From Crocinitomicaceae bacterium (GTDB lineage: Bacteria > Bacteroidota > Bacteroidia > Flavobacteriales_D > Parvicellaceae), in contig PAZE01000045.1 in NCBI GenBank assembly GCA_002716065.1, positions 32,695-96,694 of the forward strand: 64,000 nucleotides of DNA, written 5' to 3'. Both the position numbers and the translations under genes were made by a program. Of the stretch, positions 17,424-26,089 are shown in pieces (position 1 is the stretch's first letter; each line of letters begins with the position of its first letter). The notes beneath the pieces were generated by a model. That model did not search any database. It had not been told where the DNA came from and saw only the letters and a list, made by a program, of their open reading frames with translations.

Positions 17424-18335
17424 ATGAAAGTTTTAATTTATAGCCTAGGATTTTTCTTTTTAATTTCTGATGCTTTTGCTGGTTTATCCAATAAGTTATA
17501 TACTGGTCAAACAGTAATAATGGATTCAATTAATAAAATTATTGAGGGTAAAAAAGAAGGTTACTGGATTATTTATGGTAAGATGAGAAATCTCGAAGAA
17601 TACATGGATGACGAGGTTATTGAGGAAGGAACTTATAAAAACAGTAGAAAAGAGGGGGTTTGGAGAAAATATTATCCAGGTGGTCAGATAAAAAGTGAAA
17701 TAACATATATTAAAGGAAGGGCAACGGGGGCTTTTAAGGTGTATTATAAAAATGGGCAATTAGAAGAAAAAGGGAATTGGAAGGGACGTATTTATACTGG
17801 CTCATTTGAACGTTACTATGAAGATGGGACACTCTCTCAAAAAAAAGAGTTTAATGAAAAAGGAAAGACTGAAGGAGTAGTGGAGTATTACCATTCAAAT
17901 GGTCAACTTGAGCTTTCTTTTACTACCGACAATGGAAAAGAATCGGGAACAGCAACCAGGTTTTGGCCAAATGGTGATTTAAAAGAGACAATTGAGTTTA
18001 ATGAACTAGGAGAAGGGTCAAGTTCAGGAATTGTTGATCGAATAAATCCTGCTGTAGAACTTCCTGTTTTCAGCAATGAAGAAGAAGAGCAGGAAACTGG
18101 AATTATTGCTGCCGGAGATGTTAATATAGGATCTAACAAAGAAGTTGAGGCTCCTAAAGAACTTTCTGATGGTTATCACAAAACCTATAATGACAATAAA
18201 GACATTTTAATGGATGGTGAGTTTTTGGGTGGGAAGCTTTGGAATGGAAAGCATTACATCTACGATGAAAATGGTTTACTTGAAAAGATTGAAGTTTACA
18301 AGGAAGGAAAGTTTGCTGGTACTGGAGTCATGTAG
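17424..18335 (+). CDS. Exported YwqK/MORN_2-repeat protein
   Basis: From ATG at 17424 the 303-residue protein has a signal peptide (to about 20, SDAFA). It then has several repeats of the type GxxxGxWxxYYxNGxLxxE (about 45-190), a linker rich in E/S, and a last repeat pair (about 240-300). This is a larger relative of the lipoprotein at 9943. A TTG five codons earlier gives no better signal. Function is unknown; the annotation 'antitoxin' used for the family is not supported by any toxin nearby. Its last 8 bases overlap the convergent acyltransferase gene. Confidence 0.8.
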   Translation: MKVLIYSLGFFFLISDAFAGLSNKLYTGQTVIMDSINKIIEGKKEGYWIIYGKMRNLEEYMDDEVIEEGTYKNSRKEGVWRKYYPGGQIKSEITYIKGRATGAFKVYYKNGQLEEKGNWKGRIYTGSFERYYEDGTLSQKKEFNEKGKTEGVVEYYHSNGQLELSFTTDNGKESGTATRFWPNGDLKETIEFNELGEGSSSGIVDRINPAVELPVFSNEEEEQETGIIAAGDVNIGSNKEVEAPKELSDGYHKTYNDNKDILMDGEFLGGKLWNGKHYIYDENGLLEKIEVYKEGKFAGTGVM

Positions 18336-19656
18336 TTTCTAAGCTGTTTATTTTTTGAATAAATTCATTGAATTCTGAAACAGCATTTTTAAAGTCAGAA
18401 GTGTTTTGTAATTGTATCGATCGAATTAATCCTTTTGTTTTTTTAAGTTGTATAAACCATCTATAGTTTAGCATAGCTAAAATTGGTAAGCTTAAAAGGT
18501 ATAGAATCCCGATTTTCCATCCTAAAATTAGAGTTACAACAATTGTTTGAATACTCCAAAAAACAATAAATAGAATCACTCCCATTGACATCTTAATTGA
18601 ACTATGAAAATGCGGGTCCTTAATTTTCTTTTCTACAAGAATAACAGGAAGTTTGTAAGGGATATAGTTGCTTACTAAACCAACCAAATGAAAAGGAAAC
18701 AAAAAAAGTAAAGCAAGAGATTTAAAAATAGCAACAGCTAATGAATTCTTTCCGTAAAGGTGAGTAGGTTTTAATTGATTGCTTTTTAAGTAATTAAAAA
18801 TAGACTTAGAAAGGCTTTCTATTGTAAGAAATGATTTGTTGGAAACAGTTTCTAATTTTTCAAGTTTTGAAACTAAGTTTTGTTGTGAAGCTAAGTTCTC
18901 TTTTAAAGTGGAGTTCTTACTCATATCTTGCTCTAAAAGCCATATTATGTTAGTATATGTTGAATAATTTTCAGATTGAATGTTAAGAACTAATGACTCT
19001 AATTTCAACTTAATTTCGTCCATTAAATGGTTAATGGTACTATTGGGGTCTTTTTCAAAAGAGGGGTAATAGGCTTCTAAATTAATTGGATCAGAAATGT
19101 TAATAAAAAGACTAGCCCCCATGTTAGTATGGTTGCTGTAATCAAGACCAACAGGAACAATATAATAAGGCTTTGAAAAACCGTATTTTTTAGCTGCACC
19201 AAGACCTATTCTAGCAATTCCCTTTTTAAGGGGTCTTAGTTTTTTTTGATTGTTGTGATTTCCTTCAGGAAAAATTAAAACACAACCGTTATTTTCAAGA
19301 ACATCATAACATTCGTTAAAAGTATCTTCATTTTTCACAATGGTATTTACACCATCCCTTTGACGATAAATGGGAAGCATGTAAATACTCCTTAGGATTT
19401 TATTGGCTAATTTTTTTTTAAAAATATCAGCCCTAGCCAAGTAATAGGCATTTTTATTTAGTTGAGATGAGAGAACAACAGGATCCATGAATGCATTTTG
19501 ATGATTAATTGCAAATAAAACACCAGCATTTTCAGGAATTTTGTTTAACCCAGCAACTTCAAATTTTTTATAAAATGTTCTGTTCCCTAGGCGAACAATT
19601 CCATAGCCAATCTTATAATTCAAAGACCAATTTTTAAACCAGTAGCTAAAAGTCAT
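18328..19656 (-). CDS. Membrane acyltransferase of the glycerol-phosphate type
   Basis: The 442-residue protein has the PlsC-like core: NHQNAFMDPVV (about 51-61, H-x5-D form), a FPEGNHN block (about 129-135) and further conserved GIARIG. The C-terminal third has two or three membrane helices (about 315-400). It should transfer acyl groups to lysophosphatidic acid or a similar acceptor at the inner membrane. The gene abuts pheT without a gap, so they are co-transcribed; the operon link with tRNA charging is common for unrelated functions in compact genomes. Confidence 0.85.
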   Translation of the reverse strand: MTFSYWFKNWSLNYKIGYGIVRLGNRTFYKKFEVAGLNKIPENAGVLFAINHQNAFMDPVVLSSQLNKNAYYLARADIFKKKLANKILRSIYMLPIYRQRDGVNTIVKNEDTFNECYDVLENNGCVLIFPEGNHNNQKKLRPLKKGIARIGLGAAKKYGFSKPYYIVPVGLDYSNHTNMGASLFINISDPINLEAYYPSFEKDPNSTINHLMDEIKLKLESLVLNIQSENYSTYTNIIWLLEQDMSKNSTLKENLASQQNLVSKLEKLETVSNKSFLTIESLSKSIFNYLKSNQLKPTHLYGKNSLAVAIFKSLALLFLFPFHLVGLVSNYIPYKLPVILVEKKIKDPHFHSSIKMSMGVILFIVFWSIQTIVVTLILGWKIGILYLLSLPILAMLNYRWFIQLKKTKGLIRSIQLQNTSDFKNAVSEFNEFIQKINSLETT

Positions 19657-22095
19657 TTATCTAAGCGTTGCGTTAAATTTTTTAAAATAAGTTTCTTGAA
19701 TTGATGACATCGCTTTATCTATCTCTTTGTCTGTTAAAGTATGGTCTTCGTGAAGCAACTCAAATCTTAAAGCATAAGATTTTTTTCCTTTTGGAGTGCC
19801 TTTGCCTTTATAGATGTCAAATAGGTGTACGTTCTTAAGAATTTTTTTATTGGTTTTTGAAGCAGCTTCTTTTAACTCTCCAAAAGATATATTCCCATCT
19901 ATTAATAAAGACAAATCTCTATAAACCTTTGGAAATTTAACAATCGGAGCAAATTTTATGTTTTCACTTGATATTTTTTCTTGCAATTTATTCCAATTTA
20001 TATTAGCGACATAAACAGGGTTTTTAATTCCAATTGTACTTTTTAGTTCGCTTGAAATCGCACCTATTTCACCAATCAATTCTTTTCCAATAGCTATCCC
20101 CATTCCATATTCATACATTGAATTGTTTAATTCAACATAGCTCATAGGGGAGGTTAATTTTAAAGAGTTGAAAATTTTATTGACTATTCCCTTTAGTTGA
20201 AAATAGGAAACTTCAGACTTTGCATTAAACCAGTGCTCTCTATTTTGAAGACCGTTTAAAGCAATAACAAGGTTCTCTTGTTCATAAAAAGCATTATCAA
20301 TGCATTTGTATACTTTTCCAAATTCAAAAACTCTCACATTATGCTCTCCATTTTTGTAATTGTAGTTCACAACTTCAAGCGCATTAAAAATTAAAGACTG
20401 ACGCATTACTTCGGTATCCTTACTGAGCGGATTTAAAAGTTGAACGTGATGCTGATCTTTTAATTCAGCAAAAGAACTGGAATGAATATATTTTCTTGAA
20501 GTAAGAGAGTTAGAAAGTATCTCAGTAAGTCCAGTATCTACAAGAGCATTACTGATTTTATTTTTTATAACATGTGAGCTTGAGTAGTTCGTTAGGTTTA
20601 CCGAGGAATTTATTTTAGTAGGTTCTGGTGCAGAATTAAACCCGTAGATTCTCAATATTTCTTCAGCAATATCCACCTCTCTTTTTACATCTACTCTGAA
20701 GGAGGGAACCTGTAAAGAGGCTGTTTTAGCATTGTCTTTTAAAACTTTAATATCGAGATAGTTTAGTATCTCTAACATTTTTTTTGGACTTAAAGTAGTG
20801 CCACATAATGAATTGATTCTGGAAAAAGAAATATCAATATAATGGTCTTTAATTGGCGATGGATAATTATCATGTAAAGAAGAAGATACTTTTCCACCAG
20901 CAACCTCTAAGATTAAATCTACCGCTTTTTTAAGCGCGGCAAGTGTCATGTTAGGATCTACACCCCGCTCAAACCGAAAAGAAGCATCTGTATTTAAGCC
21001 ATGTCTTTTAGCTGTTTTTCTAATGGTGTGTGGATCAAAGTAAGCACTTTCAATAAAAACAGAAGTTGTGTTTTCAGAAACACCAGAATCTTCACCTCCA
21101 AAAACACCAGCAATACACATTGGCTCTTCGCTGTTGCAAATCATAAGATCGTCTTCATTTAGTGTCCTTTCAACTCCATCAAGAGTTGTAAATAGATCAT
21201 CTTTTGTGGCATTTTGAACAATAATTTTATTGCCTTTAATTTTAGACAAATCAAAGGCATGTAACGGATGACCAAGGTCATGAAGAACAAAATTAGTAAC
21301 GTCAACAATATTGTTTTTTGGCTTTAAGCCAATAGATTTCAACCTATCTCTTAACCACTGAGGACTTTCTTTTACATTAACTCCTGAAATAATTTTACCT
21401 GAATATCTTGGACAACCAACAGTATTTATCACTTCTAATTGAAAGTCTTCTTTTTGACTTTTTTTAGAAATAGAACTTTCCATTTTTAAGGAAGTTGACT
21501 TAGGAACTATACCTTTAAATTTAAGTGCTACCAATAAATCTCTTGCCACCCCAAAGTGACCCATTGCATCTGCTCGATTAGGAGTAAGCCCAATTTCAAA
21601 AATAGTGTCTGTCTGTAATTTAAAATAGTCCTTTGCTTTTGTTCCTACAGGAGCGTTTTTCTCAAGAACAAGTATACCTTCATGGCTATCTCCGAGACCT
21701 ATTTCATCTTCTGCGCATATCATCCCCATTGATACTTCGCCCCTAATTTTTGCTTTCTTTATTTTAAAAGGTTCGTTATTGATTGGGTAAATTGTAGTTC
21801 CAGGAAGAGCAACAATGACTTTCTGCCCTACTTTAACATTTGGTGCTCCACAAACAATAGGGTAGCTTTCTTTGTCACCAACATTAACTAAAGTCGTTTT
21901 AAGTCGGTCTGCATTAGGGTGTGGATTTACATCTTCAATCATCCCAATGATTAAACCTTCTAGTGCTCCTTCAATAGAATTGTAAGCTGAGGATTTTTCA
22001 ACTTCTAGACCTATGTCTGTTAGCAAATCAGAGACTTGAGCTGCCGGAAGATCTATTGGAAGTATAGTTTTTAGCCAATTGTAAGAAATTTTCAT
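19657..22095 (-). CDS. pheT: Phenylalanyl-tRNA synthetase beta subunit
   Basis: The 812-residue protein has the PheT order of domains: N-terminal tRNA-binding (EMAP-like) domain (about 40-150, including HPNADRL), B3/4 domain (about 210-390, with VDVTNF and RFERGVDP), B5 domain, catalytic-like core and C-terminal FDX-ACB domain (FPKVYRDLSLLID near 720, ending about 810). It pairs with PheS to form the alpha2-beta2 enzyme that charges tRNA-Phe and edits Tyr. pheS lies apart at 39838-40857. The acyltransferase gene follows directly. Confidence 0.97.
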   Translation of the reverse strand: MKISYNWLKTILPIDLPAAQVSDLLTDIGLEVEKSSAYNSIEGALEGLIIGMIEDVNPHPNADRLKTTLVNVGDKESYPIVCGAPNVKVGQKVIVALPGTTIYPINNEPFKIKKAKIRGEVSMGMICAEDEIGLGDSHEGILVLEKNAPVGTKAKDYFKLQTDTIFEIGLTPNRADAMGHFGVARDLLVALKFKGIVPKSTSLKMESSISKKSQKEDFQLEVINTVGCPRYSGKIISGVNVKESPQWLRDRLKSIGLKPKNNIVDVTNFVLHDLGHPLHAFDLSKIKGNKIIVQNATKDDLFTTLDGVERTLNEDDLMICNSEEPMCIAGVFGGEDSGVSENTTSVFIESAYFDPHTIRKTAKRHGLNTDASFRFERGVDPNMTLAALKKAVDLILEVAGGKVSSSLHDNYPSPIKDHYIDISFSRINSLCGTTLSPKKMLEILNYLDIKVLKDNAKTASLQVPSFRVDVKREVDIAEEILRIYGFNSAPEPTKINSSVNLTNYSSSHVIKNKISNALVDTGLTEILSNSLTSRKYIHSSSFAELKDQHHVQLLNPLSKDTEVMRQSLIFNALEVVNYNYKNGEHNVRVFEFGKVYKCIDNAFYEQENLVIALNGLQNREHWFNAKSEVSYFQLKGIVNKIFNSLKLTSPMSYVELNNSMYEYGMGIAIGKELIGEIGAISSELKSTIGIKNPVYVANINWNKLQEKISSENIKFAPIVKFPKVYRDLSLLIDGNISFGELKEAASKTNKKILKNVHLFDIYKGKGTPKGKKSYALRFELLHEDHTLTDKEIDKAMSSIQETYFKKFNATLR

Positions 22096-22123
22096 AGTTA
22101 TTTATATAAATCTATATGAGGCA

Positions 22124-22131
22124 CAAAAGTA
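22124..22131 (-). promoter_or_regulatory. Candidate -7 box of pheT
   Basis: On the minus strand the bases read TACTTTTG, a full match to the Bacteroidota -7 consensus TAnnTTTG, 28 bases before the pheT ATG. A -33 TTG at the expected distance is not evident. Confidence 0.5.
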
Positions 22132-22167
22132 ACGTTTTATGTTTTAAGGAATTAAAAATTCAATAAG

Positions 22168-22199
22168 TTCAATTACAAAATAAAATATTTTTATATTTG
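22168..22199 (+). promoter_or_regulatory. Candidate promoter of tRNA-Phe
   Basis: TATATTTG at 22192-22199 fits the Bacteroidota -7 consensus and sits 14 bases before the mature tRNA 5' end. A weak -33 (TTC at 22168-22170) is 21 bases upstream. The pheT -7 box on the other strand is only about 60 bases away. Confidence 0.55.
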
Positions 22200-22213
22200 C
22201 CGACCAAAATGAT

Positions 22214-22286
22214 GGTGCCTTAGCTCAGTTGGTAGAGCAATGGACTGAAAATCCATGTGTCCCTGGTTCGATTCCTGGAGGCACCA
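22214..22286 (+). tRNA. tRNA-Phe (anticodon GAA)
   Basis: The 73 bases fold as a standard tRNA: acceptor GGTGCCT with AGGCACC, D-stem GCTC/GAGC, anticodon stem ATGGA/TCCAT around loop CTGAAAA (anticodon GAA), and T-arm with TTCGATT loop. The discriminator is A and CCA is not encoded. The T-stem has a central T-T mismatch. The gene is divergent from pheT, whose product charges it. Confidence 0.97.
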
Positions 22287-22293
22287 CATTATA

Positions 22294-22320
22294 AAGGGAA
22301 GCAATAGCTTCCCTTTTTTT
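22294..22320 (+). terminator. Intrinsic terminator after tRNA-Phe
   Basis: AAGGGAAGC, a four-base loop AATA, GCTTCCCTT, then TTTTT. A 9-bp stem followed by a T-run, 8 bases after the tRNA. It lies next to the stop of the convergent T9SS protein gene and may serve both. Confidence 0.9.
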
Positions 22321-23548
22321 AGGGCTGGATAATTTTTAAACTACTTCTCCCATAATTTTGATCCCAAACCGTTAGAATATGGAACTGGCTTTCTAGCTTT
22401 GGAAGAATAAGCTGTCTTTCGTTAGTTTCTTTAAAATAAATAAGCTTCCCAATTGAATTTATAACACTTATTGATTTTTCTGCCGAACTTTTAAAGTTTA
22501 TAGTAATACAATCATTAGTGTAATTTAACGTAAATGGTTTGTGTTCTTTTATTGATAATCCAGAAATTGAAATTGTTTGGTAAGAAGTGTCAGAAGTGCA
22601 ATTTAAAAACGCAATTAACTCTACCAAATAATTGCCATTATCTAAATATTCATGATTAGGATTTAAAGAGTTTGATGTGCTTAAATCTCCAAATTTCCAT
22701 AATACTGAATCTATATTTGTGCTGTTTAATGAAAAAGAAGCTAAAGAACCATTTATTGTGTAATTAAATCCTGCAACTGCATCATTAGCTCCGATTCTCC
22801 AGTTGTCAAGGCTATCAATTACAACTAATTTAGCGGCTTGTTGGAGGGTATGGGCATCGGTTTGGCTTAGACTAGAGTTAAAGGTAGATCCTAAAGGAGA
22901 TTTTCTGAAAATAGTTGAATAATGAACACATGCTGCTAAATAACTTCCATATATACTTGGGTGACTTCCATCAGCTGTATATAAGTTTATGGAAGGATGA
23001 TTGTCTCTAATGTATTTCCAAGCTGCTCCCACAGGACTTACGGTACATTCATTGTCTATACTCATTTGTATGTAGCTTTCTCTAAGTCTTGCTTGCATGC
23101 CATCATAGGTGCATAGTGGTGGGTAGTTGGCACAATTTCCTTGATCTCCATTTTCTCTTCCCCAAGTCATAAAAAAAATAGGCTCGGTACACGGATTGGC
23201 AGATAAAATTGAATCTACCAATAATGAGGCATATGGAAAACAATCTGACGCCACTTGAAAAGGGGGGAAAGAAGGTAGCTGAGATTGTTCTTGTAAAATA
23301 ACATGATCCCAATTTCCAGCTGAAATTTTAGTCAATGAAGTGGTATTGGTAGAGTGTTGGTTAAAAGTATATCCTCCGGGGGTGTTGCTATCCCAGAAAA
23401 TGGTGTCTCCAAAAGAAAGAGCAATATCTGAAGTAAGCTGAGGTAAAGAATGGTAATATGTGTAGCTGTTTCCTAAAAAAAGAACGTTTTTAGTTTGACT
23501 AAAACACGTCACCCAAAAAAGGCAGCAAAGAATTGAAAGGTAGTTCAT
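22319..23548 (-). CDS. T9SS-secreted SGNH-like esterase with PKD domain
   Basis: From ATG at 23548 the 409-residue protein has a signal peptide (to about CFSQ, residue 18). It has an SGNH/DUF4886-like hydrolase domain (about 20-235: GNS with Ser28 and a late DGSHPSIYG Asp/His), a PKD domain (about 255-325, containing LWKFGDLS) and a C-terminal T9SS type A sorting domain (about 335-409). The last part is the signal that sends proteins through the gliding-linked type IX system and anchors them at the surface. Substrate is probably an acylated glycan or lipid. An upstream ATG (23647) gives no signal peptide. Confidence 0.85.
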   Translation of the reverse strand: MNYLSILCCLFWVTCFSQTKNVLFLGNSYTYYHSLPQLTSDIALSFGDTIFWDSNTPGGYTFNQHSTNTTSLTKISAGNWDHVILQEQSQLPSFPPFQVASDCFPYASLLVDSILSANPCTEPIFFMTWGRENGDQGNCANYPPLCTYDGMQARLRESYIQMSIDNECTVSPVGAAWKYIRDNHPSINLYTADGSHPSIYGSYLAACVHYSTIFRKSPLGSTFNSSLSQTDAHTLQQAAKLVVIDSLDNWRIGANDAVAGFNYTINGSLASFSLNSTNIDSVLWKFGDLSTSNSLNPNHEYLDNGNYLVELIAFLNCTSDTSYQTISISGLSIKEHKPFTLNYTNDCITINFKSSAEKSISVINSIGKLIYFKETNERQLILPKLESQFHILTVWDQNYGRSSLKIIQP

Positions 23549-23672
23549 GAGTTTTTTAAACCTAAAACGGTTTTTATTTGTTAGGTTGCTTTGAGTTGTT
23601 GAGGTTAATTTATGTTTCAACAAAAAAAGTATCCTTAAAAATATCAAATCTGATTTGTTATTTTTGTCGATA

Positions 23673-24575
23673 GTGGTAAATCAAGTTAAAAATAATAACA
23701 CCAAGCTTTTAATTGTATTTTATGCACTTATAGGTTACATTATTTTACAATTCATGTGGTGGGCTTATCACATCATAAATTTAACCAAACAATTAAATAA
23801 CGATCAAGACTATATATTACGTAGGATTGGTATGATTGCTGGAGAGGCGTTTGTGTTTATTGTAATAATAAGCCTAGGTGTTTTTTATGTAGTTCGCTCC
23901 TTTCGAAAAGAATTTAAACTAGCACAGCGTCAAAAAAACTTTTCACTTTCTGTTACCCATGAGCTAAAAACACCTATTGCTTCAAGTAAACTTTTTTTAG
24001 AAACATTGCTAAATAGAGAGCTTAAGGAAAATAAAAAGAAAGAACTATTAGAGAAAGTAATTCTAGATCAAGATCGTTTACAGAACTTAGTTGACAACAT
24101 TTTAATGGCAAGTAATGTTGCCGAAACTGATTTAGAGCTAGTATTGGAAGAAATTTCATTGTTTCATTTGATTGAAAAGGCGTCTGAAGGTTTTCCAAAA
24201 ACACATAAAATTATTAATGAAGTTAATAAAGAGCTTAACGTTATTGTTGATGAGTTTTATTACATTTCTGTAATTCAAAATTTATTAGGAAATGCCATAA
24301 AATACTCTCCAAATGGTTCGGAAATTTATTGGCGGTCTTTTACTATTTCTGGAACAAATTATTTTTCTATTTCAGATAAAGGGTGTGGAATACCTAAAAA
24401 AGAAAGAAGAAAAGTGTTTGAAATGTTTTATCGAATAGATAATGAAGAGACAAGAACATCTAAAGGCACCGGATTGGGATTATATTTAGTGGAAAACATA
24501 GTTCGATTACATAAAGGAGAGATTAGTATTGCTGATAATAAGCAAGGTTGTGAATTTATCATAAAAATAAGCTAG
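23673..24575 (+). CDS. Membrane sensor histidine kinase, no partner regulator nearby
   Basis: About 300 residues with two membrane helices (about 10-35 and 55-75), a short HAMP-like linker and a complete kinase core. H-box SVTHELKTPIAS (phosphorylated His), N-box NLLGNAIKYS, G1 SDKGCGIP, F-box FEMFYRI and G2 GTGLGLYLV are all present. The extracytoplasmic loop is only about 20 residues, so sensing is probably in or at the membrane. The start is uncertain: GTG at 23673 or TTG at 23655. No response regulator gene is within the window. gpmI follows six bases after the stop. Confidence 0.88.
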   Translation: MVNQVKNNNTKLLIVFYALIGYIILQFMWWAYHIINLTKQLNNDQDYILRRIGMIAGEAFVFIVIISLGVFYVVRSFRKEFKLAQRQKNFSLSVTHELKTPIASSKLFLETLLNRELKENKKKELLEKVILDQDRLQNLVDNILMASNVAETDLELVLEEISLFHLIEKASEGFPKTHKIINEVNKELNVIVDEFYYISVIQNLLGNAIKYSPNGSEIYWRSFTISGTNYFSISDKGCGIPKKERRKVFEMFYRIDNEETRTSKGTGLGLYLVENIVRLHKGEISIADNKQGCEFIIKIS

Positions 24576-24580
24576 TAGTA

Positions 24581-26089
24581 ATGCGGAAAAAAGTAGGTCT
24601 TATAATATTAGATGGATGGGGTTTCGGAAAAGGAGATTTTTCTGATGGGGTTCATTTAGCCAAAACCCCTTATTTTGATTCCTTACTAAAGGAATATCCA
24701 AATTCTACTTTAGTTACTTATGGTGAAAAAGTGGGTTTGCCTGAGGGCCAAATGGGCAATTCCGAAGTTGGGCACATGAATATTGGTGCAGGAAGAATTG
24801 TTTATCAAGATTTATTAAGAATTGATAACGCCATTAAGGACGGCTCTTTTTTTAAAGAAAATGAGCTGCTTAGGGCATTGGAATACGCTCAAGAAAACAA
24901 CAAGAAAGTTCACCTTATGGGTTTAGTTTCAAAAGGGGGTGTTCATTCTTCATTTTATCATTTGTTGGCATTGTGTGATTTGATAAAAGAAAAAAAGGTT
25001 GATAATTGCTTCATACATGCGTTTACTGATGGAAGAGATTGTAATCCTAAAACTGGAATTTCTTATTTAAAAGAGCTGGAAAATTACATCTCAAACTCTT
25101 CAATTAAAATTGCTTCTATTATCGGTAGATATTATGCTATGGATAGAGATAACAGGTGGGAAAGAATAAAAAAAGCCTATAACCTTTTAGTAAAGGGAGA
25201 TGGAGAGTCGTTTTCATCCGTATCTTCTGCAATTAACTCTAGCTATGAAAATGGAATTACAGATGAATTTATTCTTCCCTCCAAAATAAACAATGTAAAC
25301 GGGTTAATTCAGCAAGGAGATGTGGTTATTTGTTTTAATTTCAGAACAGACCGTTGTAGGGAAATTTCTAAAGTTTTAACTCAAGAAGATTTTCCTGAAT
25401 TTCAAATGAAAACAATTCCCTTACACTATGTTACAATGACCAATTATGATAAAACATTTGAAGGGGTAAATGTAGTCTACAAAAAAGAAAATCTTTCCAA
25501 TACTCTTGGAGAGGTGATTTCAACTGCTAAAAGAGCTCAGCTAAGAATGGCTGAAACTGAAAAATATCCACATGTTACATATTTTTTTAATGGAGGTAAA
25601 GAGCAGCCCTTTGCTTTGGAAGACCGTATAATGGAAAATTCTCCTAAGGTAAAAACCTATGACTTAAAACCTCAAATGAGTGCGTTTGAACTAACTGATG
25701 CTGTATGTAAACAAATTGAAAAAGAAAAACATGATTTTATTTGTTTAAATTTTGCCAATCCAGATATGGTTGGACACACAGGAAATAAAAATGCAATTAT
25801 TCAAGCCTGTGAGGTAGTGGATAAATGTTTAGAAAGAGTAATTGAGTTAGGTAAAAGAAAACAAATTTCCTTTATTATTATTGCTGATCATGGTAATGCA
25901 GATGTTATGGTAAATGAAGACGGCACTCCAAATACTGCCCACTCGTTAAATTTGGTTCCGTTTATAGTTGTTGATAGAGCTTTTAAATACGTCAATGATG
26001 GTATTTTAGCTGATGTTGCTCCATCTGTCTTAGCGTTAATGGATATTCAGCAGCCTGGGCAAATGACGGGTAAATCGTTATTGATATAA
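24581..26089 (+). CDS. gpmI: 2,3-bisphosphoglycerate-independent phosphoglycerate mutase
   Basis: The 502-residue protein belongs to the alkaline-phosphatase superfamily. It has DGWG (11-14), the phosphoserine motif MGNSEVGHMNIGAGR (Ser61), DGRDC (about 149), RYYAMDRDNRWER, a NFANPDMVGHTGN segment and ADHGNAD near the C-terminus, the manganese ligands of iPGM. It interconverts 3- and 2-phosphoglycerate. Length matches the family (about 505). It lies six bases after the histidine kinase gene and abuts the convergent T9SS protein gene with no gap. Confidence 0.97.
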   Translation: MRKKVGLIILDGWGFGKGDFSDGVHLAKTPYFDSLLKEYPNSTLVTYGEKVGLPEGQMGNSEVGHMNIGAGRIVYQDLLRIDNAIKDGSFFKENELLRALEYAQENNKKVHLMGLVSKGGVHSSFYHLLALCDLIKEKKVDNCFIHAFTDGRDCNPKTGISYLKELENYISNSSIKIASIIGRYYAMDRDNRWERIKKAYNLLVKGDGESFSSVSSAINSSYENGITDEFILPSKINNVNGLIQQGDVVICFNFRTDRCREISKVLTQEDFPEFQMKTIPLHYVTMTNYDKTFEGVNVVYKKENLSNTLGEVISTAKRAQLRMAETEKYPHVTYFFNGGKEQPFALEDRIMENSPKVKTYDLKPQMSAFELTDAVCKQIEKEKHDFICLNFANPDMVGHTGNKNAIIQACEVVDKCLERVIELGKRKQISFIIIADHGNADVMVNEDGTPNTAHSLNLVPFIVVDRAFKYVNDGILADVAPSVLALMDIQQPGQMTGKSLLI

